Source: Stenotrophomonas aracearum (GTDB lineage: Bacteria; Pseudomonadota; Gammaproteobacteria; Xanthomonadales; Xanthomonadaceae). From it: a stretch of DNA of 64,000 nt. Position 1 is the stretch's first letter. Every line of letters starts with the position of its first letter. The notes beneath the pieces are model-generated. The model was not told the DNA's origin, did no database searches, and saw nothing but the letters and a program-made list of their open reading frames with translations. The stretch is taken from the NCBI RefSeq assembly GCF_031834615.1, contig NZ_CP115543.1:1-64000 (forward strand), in the 5' to 3' direction. The translations under genes and the position numbers were made by a program. Below are positions 40,522 through 50,950 of this stretch, in pieces.

Positions 40522-41371
40522 CTACTGCTTCGCCCGGCCCTCGCACGCATTCCTCAACCTGTCCCCGGGCCTGGACTTCGAAACCAAGCTGTTCGCCAAG
40601 ACCAACGCGCCGCAGCTGCTGCGCAGGGAACTCTCGCGCCCGGCCTACACCCCGCAACCCATCGCGCTGGGCATCAACACCGACGCCTACCAGCCGATCG
40701 AACGCAAACTCAAGCTGACCCGCCAGCTCATCGAAGTGATGCTGGAAACCCAGCATCCGTTCTCGCTGATCACCAAGAACGCCCTGGTAGAGCGCGACAT
40801 CGACCTGCTCGCGCCGCTGGCGGAGAAGAACCTGGTCAGCGTGCACTTCTCGGTCACCTCGCTCGACCCGCATCTTTCCGCACGGCTCGAACCCCGCGCC
40901 TCCGCCCCGCACGCGCGCCTGCGCGCCATGCGCCGCCTGCATGACGCCGGCATTCCAGTCGGTGTGATGGTCGCCCCGGTCATTCCCTGGATCAACGACG
41001 CCGAACTGGAGGCGGTACTGGAAGCCGCACGCGATGCCGGCGCCAGCACCGCCGGGTACGTGCTGCTGCGCCTGCCACTGGAAGTAGCCCCGCTGTTCCG
41101 CGACTGGCTCGACACGCACCACCCCGACCGCGCCGCGCACGTGATGAGCACCATCAACCAGCTGCGCGGCGGCAAGGACTACAACAGCGAGTTCGGCACC
41201 CGCATGCGCGGCGAAGGCGTCTACGCCGACCTGCTTTCGCACCGCTTCAAACTGGCGCGCCGGCGGCTCGGCTTCGACGCACAGAACAGCCATTGGCCGA
41301 AGCTGGACTGCACGAAGTTCGTGCGGCCGTTGCCGCCGCGCGAAGACTCACCACAGGGGTCGTTGTTCTAG
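40517..41371 (+). pseudogene. 3' fragment of the PA0069-family radical SAM protein
   Basis: The last 284 codons of the gene started at 15754. They begin CSYCFARPSH, so the second and third cysteines of the iron-sulfur motif are here and the first is in the other fragment. The rest is intact and host-like: LGINTDAYQPIERKLKLT, SVTSLDPHLSARLEPR, VMVAPVIPWINDAELEAV, and the C-terminal REDSPQGSLF. There is no start codon or RBS at its head; internal ATGs such as 40736 would give a protein without the cluster motif. Conservation without frameshifts suggests recent insertion. Confidence 0.93.
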
Positions 41372-41383
41372 GCGCGCGCAGGA

Positions 41384-41641
41384 TCATCCCGGCTTCTGCG
41401 CCTGGTCGCGGCGGAACAGCTCCCATTCGTCCACCCGGGTGCCGTCCGGAAGATGACAGATGCCTTTCTGGTTCCCCTGCGCGTCCTTCTCGATCTCCAC
41501 CTTGCCGCCCACCTTCTCACAGTGCACCGAGGCCGGGTTCGCCATTCCCACCTGGCTCTCGTGCACCTCCTGGCTCTGCTGGGAACACCCTGCCAGGCCC
41601 GCCACGGCAACGGCTGACAGCACGATCACATAGCTACGCAT
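41384..41641 (-). CDS. DUF333-domain lipoprotein
   Basis: An 85-residue protein with a lipobox signal (VAGLAGC, Cys 19) and a DUF333 domain (NPASVHCEKVGGKVEI then GICHLPDGTRVDEWELFRR) with two conserved cysteines. It is a predicted periplasm-facing lipoprotein of unknown role, sometimes labelled hemolysin-like without good support. It is convergent with the radical SAM remnant (12 bp apart) and divergent from the GntP permease gene. Confidence 0.85.
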   Translation of the reverse strand: MRSYVIVLSAVAVAGLAGCSQQSQEVHESQVGMANPASVHCEKVGGKVEIEKDAQGNQKGICHLPDGTRVDEWELFRRDQAQKPG

Positions 41642-41807
41642 GACGCTTCTCCAGTGCGGCCGCCATCGGCTCGCCGCAGTCTGGAACCGTGCGCGTGAAC
41701 GCTTCGTGGGCCGACCAGTAAATCTACTGGGCCCCCGGATGCACCGGCCCTGCGGCAGTATCCTGTCCCCATCCAGCCTCTGCGGGTGCGTCCTTGGGAG
41801 TGCATGT

Positions 41808-43247
41808 ATGGGTCTGCTCGCGATTCTGATTTCACTGGCGCTGTTGATGTGGCTGGCCTACAAGGGCTGGAGCGTACTGCTGCTGGCGCCTGCGGCCGCG
41901 CTGCTCACTGCCATCCTCTCCGGCGAGGTGGTACTCGCCAACTGGACCACCACCTTCATGTCCGGTGCGGGCAGCTTCGTCATACGCTGGTTCCCGCTGT
42001 TCCTGCTCGGCGGCATCTTCGGCAAGCTGATGGACGACACCGGATCCATCACCTCCATTGCGAAGTACCTGACGAAGCAGCTTGGGGTGAAGCGCACCAT
42101 GCTGGCCGTGGTGTTGGCCTCCGCGGTGGTCACCTATGGCGGGGTGAGCGTGTTCGTGGCGTTCTTCGTGCTGGTGCCGATGACGCGCGAGATGTTCAAG
42201 GCCGCCAACATTCCTTCGCGGCTGATGCCCGCGGCCATCGGCCTGGGCGCTTTCACCTTCACCATGTCGGCGATGCCGGGCAGCCCGTCCACCAACAACG
42301 CCATCCCCATGCCGTACTTCGGCACCACCACCTTTGCCGCACCGGGATTGGGCATCGTGGCCTCGATCATCACCATGGCGTTCGGCATGTGGTGGCTGCA
42401 CCGCGCCGAAGCCAAGGCACGTACGGCGGGCGAGTCGTATACCGAAGACGATGGAAAGATCGTCATTCCGGAAAAGACCCGCGAGCAGGCCACGAACTCC
42501 GGCGACTTCGACCCGGCCGAACTGGAGCACGGCAAGCGCACCGACGACTACCCCTCCTTCATCGTCGCTGTCATGCCACTGGTCGTGGTCATCGTGGTCA
42601 ACTTCCTGATGGCGCTGATCGTGCTGCCGCGCGTGGACTTCTCCGCGCTGGAAAGCGCGCCGTGGGGAATCGACGTCAACGCGTCCATAGGTGTCTGGTC
42701 GGTGCTGATCGCGCTGGCCACCGCCAACCTCACCGCTGTGGTGCTCAACTTCAAGCGCCTGCAATCGCTGCGCGAAAGCCTGGATGCCGGCGCCAACTCG
42801 TCCGCACTGCCTATCCTCACCATCGCCAGCCTGGTCGGTTTCGGCGCGGTGGTGGCGGCCATGCCCACCTTCGAAGTGGTGCGTGATGCAGTCCTGCAGA
42901 TCCCGGGCGGCCCCCTGGTATCGCTGGTGGTGGCCATGAACTCACTTGCAGCCTTGACCGGTACTGCGTCGGGCGGCATGGCCATCGCGCTCAATGCGCT
43001 GGGCAGCGAATACATGCGGATGGCCGCCGAGTACGGTATCGACCCGGCGTTGATGCACCGGCTTACCGTGGTCAGCGCCGGCACGCTGGACGCGCTGCCG
43101 CATAACGGCACGGTGCTGCTGCTGTTGCAGATCAGCAAGCAGACCCACGCCAACAGCTACTTCGACATGTTCATGACGGTGATCGTCGGCGTGCTGATCT
43201 CGCTGGTGGCGATCTTCTTCCTCGGCGCCACATTCGGTTCCTTCTGA
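41808..43247 (+). CDS. GntP-family permease
   Basis: A 479-residue inner-membrane carrier with about twelve segments, similar to the gluconate:H+ symporter family. Typical stretches are YGGVSVFVAFFVLVPMTREMF, AIGLGAFTFTMSAMPGSPSTNNAIPM and a C-terminal NALAALTGTASGGMAIAL-like loop. ATG 41808 was chosen for the GGAG seven bases upstream; the longer frame lacks an RBS. It lies 34 bp before ureJ on the same strand, so it may be co-transcribed. The substrate is probably an organic acid; a link to urea metabolism is only positional. Confidence 0.86.
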   Translation: MGLLAILISLALLMWLAYKGWSVLLLAPAAALLTAILSGEVVLANWTTTFMSGAGSFVIRWFPLFLLGGIFGKLMDDTGSITSIAKYLTKQLGVKRTMLAVVLASAVVTYGGVSVFVAFFVLVPMTREMFKAANIPSRLMPAAIGLGAFTFTMSAMPGSPSTNNAIPMPYFGTTTFAAPGLGIVASIITMAFGMWWLHRAEAKARTAGESYTEDDGKIVIPEKTREQATNSGDFDPAELEHGKRTDDYPSFIVAVMPLVVVIVVNFLMALIVLPRVDFSALESAPWGIDVNASIGVWSVLIALATANLTAVVLNFKRLQSLRESLDAGANSSALPILTIASLVGFGAVVAAMPTFEVVRDAVLQIPGGPLVSLVVAMNSLAALTGTASGGMAIALNALGSEYMRMAAEYGIDPALMHRLTVVSAGTLDALPHNGTVLLLLQISKQTHANSYFDMFMTVIVGVLISLVAIFFLGATFGSF

Positions 43248-43281
43248 ACCCAACATCGCTTCCGTATCTGGAGAGTCAGCC

Positions 43282-43875
43282 ATGAAAACGTTGGTGAAGT
43301 TCCTCGCGGCCACATCGCTCCTGCTGGCCTTCCCCGCGTTCGCGCACGTCAGCGCGACCGACCACGCGCACACCGACTTCGCCGCAGGCCTGGCACACCC
43401 CTTCCTCGGGGTGGACCACATCCTGGCCATGGTCGCGGTGGGTCTTTGGGCGAGCACCCTGGGCAGGCGAGGACTGATCGCGGTGCCTGCCGCGTTCGTG
43501 GGGGTGATGGTGCTGGGCTTCCTGGCTGCGCTGGGCGGCCTGTCGCTGCCGTTGGTGGAGCCGGTGATCCTGGCGTCGGTGGCGGTGCTCGGGCTGGCCA
43601 TCGCCTTTGCGCTGCCGGTGTCCCCGTTGTTCGGCGCTGCAGTCGCCGGCTTCTTCGGGTTCTTCCATGGCTACGCGCACGGCGCGGAAATCGGCAGTGC
43701 GCACATGCTCACCTACGGCGCCGGGTTCGTGCTCGCAACCGTGGTGCTGCATGCGGTCGGCCTGGGCCTCGGCGTGGGTGCCGGGCGTCTGATGAATGCC
43801 AGGGCCGGACGCCTGTCGCTGCGCGTGGCGGGGGGCGCCATCGCCGCCTGGGGCCTGCTGATGATGGTGGGCTGA
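43282..43875 (+). CDS. ureJ: HupE/UreJ-family nickel permease of the urease cluster
   Basis: A 197-residue membrane protein with a signal-like first segment (cut near AFAHV), a His/Asp-rich loop (HVSATDHAHTDFAAGLAHPFLGVDHI) and six segments. FFGFFHGYAHGAE is the hallmark of this family, which imports nickel for urease or hydrogenase. A GGAGAG RBS precedes the ATG. It is followed 15 bp later by ureF, so nickel supply and maturation are co-transcribed. It is unrelated in position to the metal-cluster paralog at 32571. Confidence 0.9.
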   Translation: MKTLVKFLAATSLLLAFPAFAHVSATDHAHTDFAAGLAHPFLGVDHILAMVAVGLWASTLGRRGLIAVPAAFVGVMVLGFLAALGGLSLPLVEPVILASVAVLGLAIAFALPVSPLFGAAVAGFFGFFHGYAHGAEIGSAHMLTYGAGFVLATVVLHAVGLGLGVGAGRLMNARAGRLSLRVAGGAIAAWGLLMMVG

Positions 43876-43890
43876 AGCGGATTCCAGAAC

Positions 43891-44574
43891 GTGGACTGCT
43901 TCGATCCCTCCTCTGCACTGCCCCTCCACCTGCTGCGGCTGATCAGCCCCAGCCAGCCGGTCGGCAGCTTCTCCTATTCCAGGGGACTGGAACCGGCCGT
44001 GCATGCCGGCGTCGTGCACGATGAAGGCACGGCGTCCTGCTGGATACTGGGCGTGCTGGAGCACAGCTACGCGCTGCTCGACGGCGCACTGTTCTGGCGC
44101 ATGGCCCACGCTTTGGAGCAGGACGATGGCGCAGCGTTCCGATCAGCCAACGCGTGGCTGGCCGCCGGGCGCGAGAGCAGGGAGCTGGAGCTGGAGGACC
44201 GGCGCATGAGCGAGTCGCTGCTGCGCCTGCTTATCGACCTCGGCGTGAGGCGGGCCAGCGACGCTGCCAACGTGCGCCTCACCTACCCCGCGTCCTTTGC
44301 GCTGGCCTGCGCGCACTGGGATGTTGCGCCACCCACGGCGCTGCGCGGGCTGATGTGGAGCGTGGTGGAGGCCCAGGTCGCTGCCGCGATGCGACTGGTG
44401 CCGCTGGGGCACACCTCGGGCCAACGCATCCTGATTGCTTCGATGCCGGTCATCGAGCGCGCCGCTGGCCGGGCGATGACGGTGAGCGACGACGATATCG
44501 GCAACGTCTCCCCCGCGCTGGCGATGATGAGCGCGTGGCACGAGACCCAGTACAGCCGGCTGTTCCGCTCCTGA
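43891..44574 (+). CDS. ureF: Urease accessory protein UreF
   Basis: UreF with UreD and UreG forms the complex that loads nickel into urease; UreF acts as a gate for the UreG GTPase. The 227-residue all-helical protein shows LLRLISPSQPVGSFSYSRGLE at its start and ALAMMSAWHETQYSRLFRS at its end, both UreF signatures. The start is GTG at 43891 with a weak RBS. Unusually it is separated from ureE and ureG, which lie 4.3 kb downstream beyond the minus-strand structural genes, and instead follows ureJ. Confidence 0.93.
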   Translation: MDCFDPSSALPLHLLRLISPSQPVGSFSYSRGLEPAVHAGVVHDEGTASCWILGVLEHSYALLDGALFWRMAHALEQDDGAAFRSANAWLAAGRESRELELEDRRMSESLLRLLIDLGVRRASDAANVRLTYPASFALACAHWDVAPPTALRGLMWSVVEAQVAAAMRLVPLGHTSGQRILIASMPVIERAAGRAMTVSDDDIGNVSPALAMMSAWHETQYSRLFRS

Positions 44575-45576
44575 TCAGGGCGGGGAGTGCGCGACGTGGC
44601 GCCGCCGGTTGTCTTCCGGCGTGGTCGACTCCGCCGGTGGTACCGGTACCAGCGCCTTGAACGCGTACTGCCCGATCAGCATCAACCAGGTCACGATCAC
44701 GAACGACGAGGTCAGCACCGGCATGCCGATCGGCTTGAGGAAGATCGCCACCGACGCCCACAGCCACGCCGACACCGCTGCGCCGAACAGCGCATAGCAG
44801 AAGCTGCGCCAGGTCAGCACCAGGAAGATGCCCCCCAGCGCCATCGCGGTCAGCGCCGCGTTGTAGCCGAACAGGCCATCGCGGATCGCCCCTTCCGGGC
44901 CACCGAACAGCGCGGCGACCACCGTACCCACCACCGCGCCCAGCAGGCACATCCCCGCCGCAATGCGCGAATGCAGCGCGATGCCCAGCAGAATGATGTA
45001 GCCGGTGATCCAGTTGTCCTGGAAGAAGATCTGCCCCACCGACGCGCCGATGCCCATGTACCACGTGGGCAGCACATACGGCGCGACGTACGAGAACTGA
45101 TCCGGCGACACCGGCTTGGCCATGGGCCCGGCCTCGATGGCGTCGAACTTCAGGATGGCGAACAGGAACAGCCAGCCGATCAGCACGAACGGCATGGTCA
45201 ACGGCGCCACTTTGTGCGGGCCCAGCAGTGCGGCCAGGCTGGCGAAGGCCAGGGTGCTCATGGCCGCGCCGCAGACCAGGTAGACGAACATCGCAACGGA
45301 CGGGACCGCGCCGCTCTGGAAGTCCTCACTGGTGAACGCAATCAGGGCGAGTGCCACCAGCGCGCCGTTGAAGCCGAACAGCCCATCGCGGATCAGCCCG
45401 CGGTCGGCCTTGAGGACGATTGCCGTCAACGTGCTGGCCAGCACGCCGACCATGCAGATGGCGGCGTAGATCCAGGAGTTGAACGCGATGCCCAGCAGGA
45501 TGACCAGGCCGCTCCAGGGGTTATTCTGGAAGACGACCTGGCCGATCCCCCGCAGTGTCCAGCTGGCCACGTTCAT
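44575..45576 (-). CDS. Urea transporter (UT family)
   Basis: A 333-residue inner-membrane channel for urea. Two homologous halves are visible: GIGQVVFQNNPWSGLVILLG near the start and SVGQIFFQDNWITGYIILLG in the middle, each followed by an RDGLFGFNGALVALAL / RDGLFGYNAALTAMAL motif, the UT signature. It should bring urea to the cytosolic urease. It lies 9 bp downstream of ureC on the minus strand, and its stop abuts the ureF stop. The C-terminal tail is short and charged. Confidence 0.93.
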   Translation of the reverse strand: MNVASWTLRGIGQVVFQNNPWSGLVILLGIAFNSWIYAAICMVGVLASTLTAIVLKADRGLIRDGLFGFNGALVALALIAFTSEDFQSGAVPSVAMFVYLVCGAAMSTLAFASLAALLGPHKVAPLTMPFVLIGWLFLFAILKFDAIEAGPMAKPVSPDQFSYVAPYVLPTWYMGIGASVGQIFFQDNWITGYIILLGIALHSRIAAGMCLLGAVVGTVVAALFGGPEGAIRDGLFGYNAALTAMALGGIFLVLTWRSFCYALFGAAVSAWLWASVAIFLKPIGMPVLTSSFVIVTWLMLIGQYAFKALVPVPPAESTTPEDNRRRHVAHSPP

Positions 45577-45585
45577 CGCGCGGGT

Positions 45586-47289
45586 CTAGAACAGGAAGTA
45601 GCGCTGGGCCATGGGCAACACATCCACCGGCTCGCAGGTGATCAGCTCGCCATCCACGCGGACCTGGTAGTTCTGCGGATCGACTTCCAGCTTGGGGGTG
45701 AGCCCGTTGTGGATCATGTCCTTCTTGCGCAGCGAACGGATGCCCTTGACCGCCACCAGGTGCTTGTTGAGCTTGAGCTTCTCGCCGATGCCATCGGCCA
45801 GCGCGCTCCGGGACACGAACGTGACCCCGGTGGAGGCACCGGCACGGCCCATGCCGGCGTACATGGGCCGGTAGTGCACCGGCTGCGGCGTGGAAATGGA
45901 CGCGTTCGGGTCGCCCATCGGGGCCACCGCGATCATGCCGCCAATCAGCACGGCCTTGGGTTTCACCCCGAAGAAGTCGGTCTTCCACAGCGCCAGGTCG
46001 GCGCGCTTGCCGACCTCGACCGAGCCCACCTCGTGCGCCAGGCCGTGGGTGATCGCCGGGTTGATCGTGTACTTGGCCACGTAGCGCTTGACCCGGAAGT
46101 TGTCATTACGCGCGTTGTCCTCGGGCAGCGGCCCACGCTGCACCTTCATCTTGTGCGCGGTCTGCCAGCAGCGCAGCGTGGTTTCACCGATGCGGCCCAT
46201 CGCCTGCGAGTCCGAGGACATCATCGAGAACACACCCATGTCGTGCAGGATGTCTTCGGCGGCGATGGTCTCGCGACGGATCCGCGACTCGGCAAATGCC
46301 ACGTCCTCGGGCACCTGGGAACTGAGGTGATGGCAGACCATCAGCATGTCCAGGTGCTCGTCCACGGTGTTGATCGTGTACGGCCGGGTCGGATTGGTCG
46401 ACGAGGGCAGGATGTTCTCTTCCCCGGCGGCGGTGATGATGTCCGGCGCATGGCCACCGCCGGCCCCTTCGGTATGGAAGCTGTGGATGGTGCGGCCCTT
46501 CATGGCGGCGAAGCTGTCGCGCACGAAGCCGCTCTCGTTGAGCGTATCGGTATGGATGGCGACCTGGATGTCTTCCTCATCGGCCACGGTCAGGCAGTTG
46601 TCGATGGTCGCCGGGGTGGTGCCCCAGTCCTCATGCAGCTTCAGCCCGATCACGCCCGCGCGTATCTGTTCGCGCAGCGGCTCGGGTTGGCTCGCATTGC
46701 CCTTGCCCAGCAGGCCGATGTTGAGCGGCAGCACGTCGGCGGCCTCCAGCATGCGGTGGATCGCCCAGGGTCCGGGCGTCACCGTGGTGGCCAGGGTTCC
46801 CACCGTGGGGCCGGTGCCGCCGCCGACCAGCGTAGTGGTGCCGCTGGCCAGTGCCTCGTCGGCCTGCTGCGGGCAGATGAAGTGGATATGGGTGTCGATG
46901 CCGCCGGCGGTGACGATGTTGCCTTCGCCGGCGATGACGTCGGTACCGGGACCGATCACGATGTCCACGCCGGGCTGGATGTCCGGATTGCCGGCCTTGC
47001 CGATGCCGGAAATGCGGCCGTCCTTGATTCCGATGTCCGCCTTGATGATGCCCCAGTGGTCGAGAATGATCACGCTGGTGATGACCACGTCGGCCACCTC
47101 GCTGGCCAGGCGTTGGCCTTGGCCCATGCCGTCGCGGATGACCTTGCCACCGCCGAAGATGACCTCCTCGCCGTAGATCGTGCGGTCTTCCTCGATCTCG
47201 ATGATCAGCTCGGTGTCGGCCAGCCGTACACGGTCGCCCCTGGTCGGGCCATAGAGATTCGCATAGGCGTCGCGGGTGATGGTAACCAT
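45586..47289 (-). CDS. ureC: Urease subunit alpha (catalytic)
   Basis: Urease splits urea to ammonia and carbamate using two nickel ions. The 567-residue product is standard and all active-site residues fall at the numbers of Klebsiella UreC: His134 and His136 (DTHIHF), carbamylated Lys217 (GLKLHED), His246, His272, the mobile-flap catalytic His320 (MVCHHLS) and Asp360 (MMSSDSQ). It should be active. Order on the minus strand is ureD-ureA-ureB-ureC-urea transporter, with gaps of about ten bases between ureA, ureB and ureC. Confidence 0.98.
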   Translation of the reverse strand: MVTITRDAYANLYGPTRGDRVRLADTELIIEIEEDRTIYGEEVIFGGGKVIRDGMGQGQRLASEVADVVITSVIILDHWGIIKADIGIKDGRISGIGKAGNPDIQPGVDIVIGPGTDVIAGEGNIVTAGGIDTHIHFICPQQADEALASGTTTLVGGGTGPTVGTLATTVTPGPWAIHRMLEAADVLPLNIGLLGKGNASQPEPLREQIRAGVIGLKLHEDWGTTPATIDNCLTVADEEDIQVAIHTDTLNESGFVRDSFAAMKGRTIHSFHTEGAGGGHAPDIITAAGEENILPSSTNPTRPYTINTVDEHLDMLMVCHHLSSQVPEDVAFAESRIRRETIAAEDILHDMGVFSMMSSDSQAMGRIGETTLRCWQTAHKMKVQRGPLPEDNARNDNFRVKRYVAKYTINPAITHGLAHEVGSVEVGKRADLALWKTDFFGVKPKAVLIGGMIAVAPMGDPNASISTPQPVHYRPMYAGMGRAGASTGVTFVSRSALADGIGEKLKLNKHLVAVKGIRSLRKKDMIHNGLTPKLEVDPQNYQVRVDGELITCEPVDVLPMAQRYFLF

Positions 47290-47299
47290 ATGCCTGCCC

Positions 47300-47605
47300 C
47301 TACAGTTTGCCCATGATCAAGCCGTTGAACCCATGGACCTCGCGCGCGCCCGCGAGCGCCACAAGCTCCACCGTGCGGTCCTGGCCCGGCTCGAAACGAA
47401 CTGCGGTGCCGGCAGGGATGTTCAGGCGGAAGCCGCGGGCCTGGTCGCGGTCGAACAGCAGTGCCGTGTTGGTTTCGAAGAAGTGGTAATGCGAGCCGAC
47501 CTGGATGGGACGGTCGCCGGAATTGCTCACCTGCAGGCTGCGGCGTTCGCGTCCCTGGTTGAGCTCGATCGATCCTTCTTCGATGAAATACTCTCCGGGA
47601 ATCAT
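47300..47605 (-). CDS. ureB: Urease subunit beta
   Basis: A 101-residue structural subunit beginning with the universal [11 protein letters not shown]. It has the family motifs [24 protein letters not shown] and [10 protein letters not shown] and ends in [13 protein letters not shown] chose ATG 47605, preceded by TGAGGTGG; a GTG at 47614 would add three residues. It forms the (alpha-beta-gamma)3 urease with ureC and ureA. Confidence 0.97.
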   Translation of the reverse strand: MIPGEYFIEEGSIELNQGRERRSLQVSNSGDRPIQVGSHYHFFETNTALLFDRDQARGFRLNIPAGTAVRFEPGQDRTVELVALAGAREVHGFNGLIMGKL

Positions 47606-47615
47606 GACGACCACC

Positions 47616-47918
47616 TCACGGGATTGGATTGTGGACGGTAACGAGCTTGGTGCCGTCCGGGAACGTGGCTTCCACCTGGATGTCGTGGATCATCTCCGCC
47701 ACGCCCTCCATTACATCGCTGCGGGTCAGCAGCGTGGCGCCATACGACATCAGGTCGGCCACGGTCCTGCCGTCACGTGCGCCCTCCACCACCGCTGCGG
47801 AAATCAACGCCACCGCTTCGGGGTAGTTGAGCTTCACGCCCCGCGCTTTGCGTCGTTCGGCGACCAACGCCGAAGTGAACAGCAGCAGCTTGTCTTTCTC
47901 ACGTGGCAACAGGTCCAT
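47616..47918 (-). CDS. ureA: Urease subunit gamma
   Basis: A 100-residue structural subunit with the expected [20 protein letters not shown] start, [15 protein letters not shown] and [23 protein letters not shown] 47918 was chosen because homologs begin there. It ends ten bases before ureB and is preceded 22 bases upstream by the ureD stop. Confidence 0.97.
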   Translation of the reverse strand: MDLLPREKDKLLLFTSALVAERRKARGVKLNYPEAVALISAAVVEGARDGRTVADLMSYGATLLTRSDVMEGVAEMIHDIQVEATFPDGTKLVTVHNPIP

Positions 47919-47940
47919 GGCTCTGCTCTCGTTGGTTGTC

Positions 47941-48768
47941 TCAGGTCGCCAAGATACGCGGTGTGACGCCACCCTTGCCGATACCGCCCTCACGCAGCAC
48001 GTGCCACGCCCTGCGGAACAGCGACTTGGCCTGCGACATGTGGTCGCCCAGGTAACGGCAGACCACCACGCGCTCCAGCGCGCTCACCGAGAACACATGC
48101 TGCGCGTCGTCGCCGAGTGTGTCGCGGACACGCGCCGCCGCGTCTTCAATGGACGGTCCGGCGTACACCAGCGTGCCCATGATCGGTTGGCCTGCCAGCA
48201 CGAAGGGCTGGTCTTTCACCGCCTCCGGCCCTGACACGCAGAAGCGTTCGAACCAGATTGGTTCGCCGTCGCGCACGATCTCCACGCACTGCCGGAACGT
48301 CCCTGCGCCGAAACGTTCGCCCGCCGCTGGCCGTCCGAAACTTACGAAGTCCCAGCCGATATACACGGCATCAGCCGCAAGCACGGCCTGTGTCTTCATG
48401 GAGGCGGTGGCACCGGCGAACACGATGGTCTCCTGGGGAAGGTATTCACAGACCGCTCCAGCGCCGACCTCGATGCGAACTTGCTGCATGCTGGTCCGTT
48501 CTTCGCTGCGGTAGAACTTGGTTGCGCCCGGTGTAGTGAGCACCGTCCGCGCCTGCTCGGCCAGGTGGCACTCGATCGCCAGCTGGTCGCCACCGGCAAT
48601 GCCACCGGGTGGGTGGAGTATGTACACATGTGCGGATCCGTCGGTTTCTGGATAGAACGCGCGCTGCACAGCCAGTGGCCCAACATGCTGGCGTCGCATG
48701 AGGCGGGTCTTGCCTTCCTGGTGCTCGAACCACAGCTCAAGCTTGCCACGCCAATCGTTCGCAGCCAT
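47941..48768 (-). CDS. ureD: Urease accessory protein UreD
   Basis: UreD (UreH in some species) binds apo-urease and passes nickel from UreG via an internal tunnel. The 275-residue product contains [27 protein letters not shown] and [12 protein letters not shown], which are UreD signatures. ATG 48768 has GGGAG close upstream; an earlier start at 48840 would add 24 residues. It is the first gene of the minus-strand operon and is divergent from ureE across a 97-bp control region. Confidence 0.94.
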   Translation of the reverse strand: MAANDWRGKLELWFEHQEGKTRLMRRQHVGPLAVQRAFYPETDGSAHVYILHPPGGIAGGDQLAIECHLAEQARTVLTTPGATKFYRSEERTSMQQVRIEVGAGAVCEYLPQETIVFAGATASMKTQAVLAADAVYIGWDFVSFGRPAAGERFGAGTFRQCVEIVRDGEPIWFERFCVSGPEAVKDQPFVLAGQPIMGTLVYAGPSIEDAAARVRDTLGDDAQHVFSVSALERVVVCRYLGDHMSQAKSLFRRAWHVLREGGIGKGGVTPRILAT

Positions 48769-48865
48769 CAAGGACTCCCTGTGACTTGCAGGCCAACGAC
48801 GCATTCGAATCAACTGCGCTAGAGTAGATTCATTGGACACCCGTCATGTTCAGCCGGAGTGAAAG
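48769..48865. promoter_or_regulatory. Divergent control region between ureD and ureE
   Basis: This 97-bp gap separates the divergent structural and accessory operons, so both promoters must lie here. It contains an AT-richer stretch (AGAGTAGATTCATTGG). No specific operator was identified. A CGGAGTG RBS for ureE lies at its right end. Confidence 0.55.
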
Positions 48866-49345
48866 ATGCTTAAGGCCATCGCGGTAGAAGACGGTTCCAT
48901 CGAATCCGGCTGGTTGCCCCGCGTTTCACTTGGCACGCTGGTGCTGAGTTACGACGAACGGCATGTGCGTCGGCGCGCACTCACACTGCCGAGCGGCCAG
49001 AAGATCCTGCTGGACCTGCCTGAGCCGGTGGTGCTCGCTTCCGGCGCGCAGCTGCTGCTGGAAGACGGCACGGTCGTCCACATTCATGCAGCAGAAGAAG
49101 CGTTGCTGGAAGTCACCGCCAAGAACCCGCTGCACCTCACTGAACTGGCGTGGCACATCGGCAACCGGCACCTCGCCGCCGCCATCTATCCCGACCGCAT
49201 CCTGATCGCGCGCGACCACGTCATTACCGCCATGCTGGAAGGTCTGGGCGCGGTGGTGCGCGAAGTCAATGAACCGTTCAGTCCAGTGCGTGGTGCCTAC
49301 AGCCACCAGCACTCGCATTCGCATTCGCACGGGCATACGTCATGA
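48866..49345 (+). CDS. ureE: Urease accessory nickel chaperone UreE
   Basis: UreE delivers nickel to UreG. The 159-residue protein has the peptide-binding N-terminal domain, the metal-binding domain containing [16 protein letters not shown] with the conserved nickel-binding His, and a histidine-rich tail ([11 protein letters not shown]) that can store extra nickel. A GGAG RBS precedes the ATG. The stop overlaps the ureG start (ATGA). Confidence 0.95.
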   Translation: MLKAIAVEDGSIESGWLPRVSLGTLVLSYDERHVRRRALTLPSGQKILLDLPEPVVLASGAQLLLEDGTVVHIHAAEEALLEVTAKNPLHLTELAWHIGNRHLAAAIYPDRILIARDHVITAMLEGLGAVVREVNEPFSPVRGAYSHQHSHSHSHGHTS

Positions 49346-49959
49346 GCTCACAACATGGTCCCCTGCGTATCGGCATCGGCGGGCCCGTCGGCTCCGGCAA
49401 GACCACGCTGACCGAGAAGCTGTGCAAGGCACTGCGTGATCGCTTCTCTATTGCGGTGATCACCAACGACATCTACACCAAGGAAGACGCGATGATCCTT
49501 GCGCGTCGGCAGGCATTGTCCGAAGACCGGATCATGGCGGTGGAAACCGGTGGTTGCCCGCACACCGCCATCCGCGAAGATGCCTCGATCAATCTGCAGG
49601 CGATTGCCGAGATGAACCGCGCGTTCCCCGATCTGGACGTGGTGTTCATAGAGTCCGGTGGCGACAATCTGGCCGCTACATTCTCACCGGACCTGGCCGA
49701 CCTTACCCTCTACGTCATTTCGGTCTGCCAGGGAGAGGAAATCCCGCGCAAGGGCGGCCCCGGCATCACCAAGTCGGATTTCCTGGTCATCAACAAGAGC
49801 GACCTCGCGCCATACGTGGATGTGGATATCGAGGTGATGCAGCGCGACGCGCTGAAAATGCGCGGCACCCGTCCGTTCGGCTTCACGGACCTTTCCAGAG
49901 GAAAAGGGCTGGATGAAATTGTCGACTTCATCATGGAAAACGGCGGGCTCCACGCCTGA
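49342..49959 (+). CDS. ureG: Urease accessory GTPase UreG
   Basis: UreG is the SIMIBI-class GTPase that powers nickel insertion. The 205-residue product has the P-loop GPVGSGKT (residues 14-21), the nickel-binding Cys-Pro-His ([11 protein letters not shown]), [17 protein letters not shown] and the guanine motif NKSD. The start overlaps the ureE stop. Its last 47 bases also encode the start of the cobS-like gene in another frame, an unusually long overlap that ties the two together. Confidence 0.97.
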   Translation: MSSQHGPLRIGIGGPVGSGKTTLTEKLCKALRDRFSIAVITNDIYTKEDAMILARRQALSEDRIMAVETGGCPHTAIREDASINLQAIAEMNRAFPDLDVVFIESGGDNLAATFSPDLADLTLYVISVCQGEEIPRKGGPGITKSDFLVINKSDLAPYVDVDIEVMQRDALKMRGTRPFGFTDLSRGKGLDEIVDFIMENGGLHA

Positions 49960-50950
49960 TGCGGTGACGTCGGGCGATGCGACCGCGTTGCCCGATTCCA
50001 CGGTCGAGGTGGCGCAGCTGTTCGGCTTCGATAGCGGCATGCGTGTGCCCGCCTATGCGGAAGCAAGCGCGCACGTACCGGAAATCGATCCGGACTACGT
50101 GTTCCATCGCGAGACCACGCTGGCCATCCTCGCCGGCTTCGCCCATCGGCGCCGGGTGATGGTCTCCGGTTACCACGGCACCGGCAAGTCCACGCATATC
50201 GAACAGGTTGCGGCGCGGCTCAACTGGCCGTGCGTGCGCATCAACCTGGACAGCCACGTCAGCCGCATCGATCTGATCGGCAAGGACGCCATCGTGATCC
50301 GGGACGGCAGGCAGGTCACCGAGTTCCGCGATGGCATCCTGCCGTGGGCCTACCAGAACAACGTGGCGCTGGTACTCGACGAGTACGACGCCGGGCGGCC
50401 TGACGTCATGTTCGTCATCCAGCGCGTGCTGGAATCGTCCAGCCGGCTCACCCTGCTCGACCAGGCGCGCGTGCTGCTGCCACACCCGGCATTCCGCCTG
50501 TTCGCCACCGCCAATACGGTAGGGCTTGGCGACAGTACCGGCCTGTACCACGGCACGCAGCAGATCAACCAGGCGCAGATGGACCGCTGGTCGATCGTGG
50601 CTGCGCTCAATTACCTGGCGCAGGACGATGAAGTGGCGATCGTGCTGGCCAAGGCCAGGCACTACCGCAATGACGCTGGGCGCGAGACGGTGGTGCGGAT
50701 GGTGCAGGTGGCGAATCTGACCCGCGCCGCATTCACCCATGGCGACATCGCCACGGTGATGAGCCCGCGCACGGTCATCACCTGGGCCGAGAACGCGGAG
50801 ATCTTCGGCGACATCGCGTTTGCGTTCCGGCTCACCTTCCTCAACAAGTGCGACGAACTGGAGCGCGGCATCGTCTCAGAGTTCTATCAGCGCGTCTTCG
50901 GCGAGGAGCTGCCGGAGTCGATAGCCAACGTGCAGTTGCCTTTGACATGA
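49913..50950 (+). CDS. cobS: CobS-like MoxR-class AAA+ ATPase
   Basis: A 345-residue AAA+ ATPase with Walker [10 protein letters not shown] (86-94), Walker B VLDEYDAG (about 154-161) and motifs matching the small cobaltochelatase subunit CobS ([26 protein letters not shown]). CobS and CobT power cobalt insertion into the corrin ring by CobN. No cobN or other corrin gene is in this window, and the gene begins inside ureG with an AGAGGAAA RBS. So it may serve urease or nickel handling rather than vitamin B12, but that is inference. The alternative, a generic MoxR/VWA chaperone pair, is plausible. Confidence 0.85.
   Translation: MKLSTSSWKTAGSTPDAVTSGDATALPDSTVEVAQLFGFDSGMRVPAYAEASAHVPEIDPDYVFHRETTLAILAGFAHRRRVMVSGYHGTGKSTHIEQVAARLNWPCVRINLDSHVSRIDLIGKDAIVIRDGRQVTEFRDGILPWAYQNNVALVLDEYDAGRPDVMFVIQRVLESSSRLTLLDQARVLLPHPAFRLFATANTVGLGDSTGLYHGTQQINQAQMDRWSIVAALNYLAQDDEVAIVLAKARHYRNDAGRETVVRMVQVANLTRAAFTHGDIATVMSPRTVITWAENAEIFGDIAFAFRLTFLNKCDELERGIVSEFYQRVFGEELPESIANVQLPLT

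Noticed and set aside
40345..40944. Plus-strand open frame crossing the right junction
   Set aside because: It is out of frame with the radical SAM remnant, whose true frame starts CSYCFARPSH at 40517.
44587..47316. Plus-strand open frame of about 900 codons antisense to the urea transporter and ureC
   Set aside because: It is a shadow of high-GC genes: composition is His/Arg/Asp-rich without domains, and ureC on the other strand has every active-site residue.
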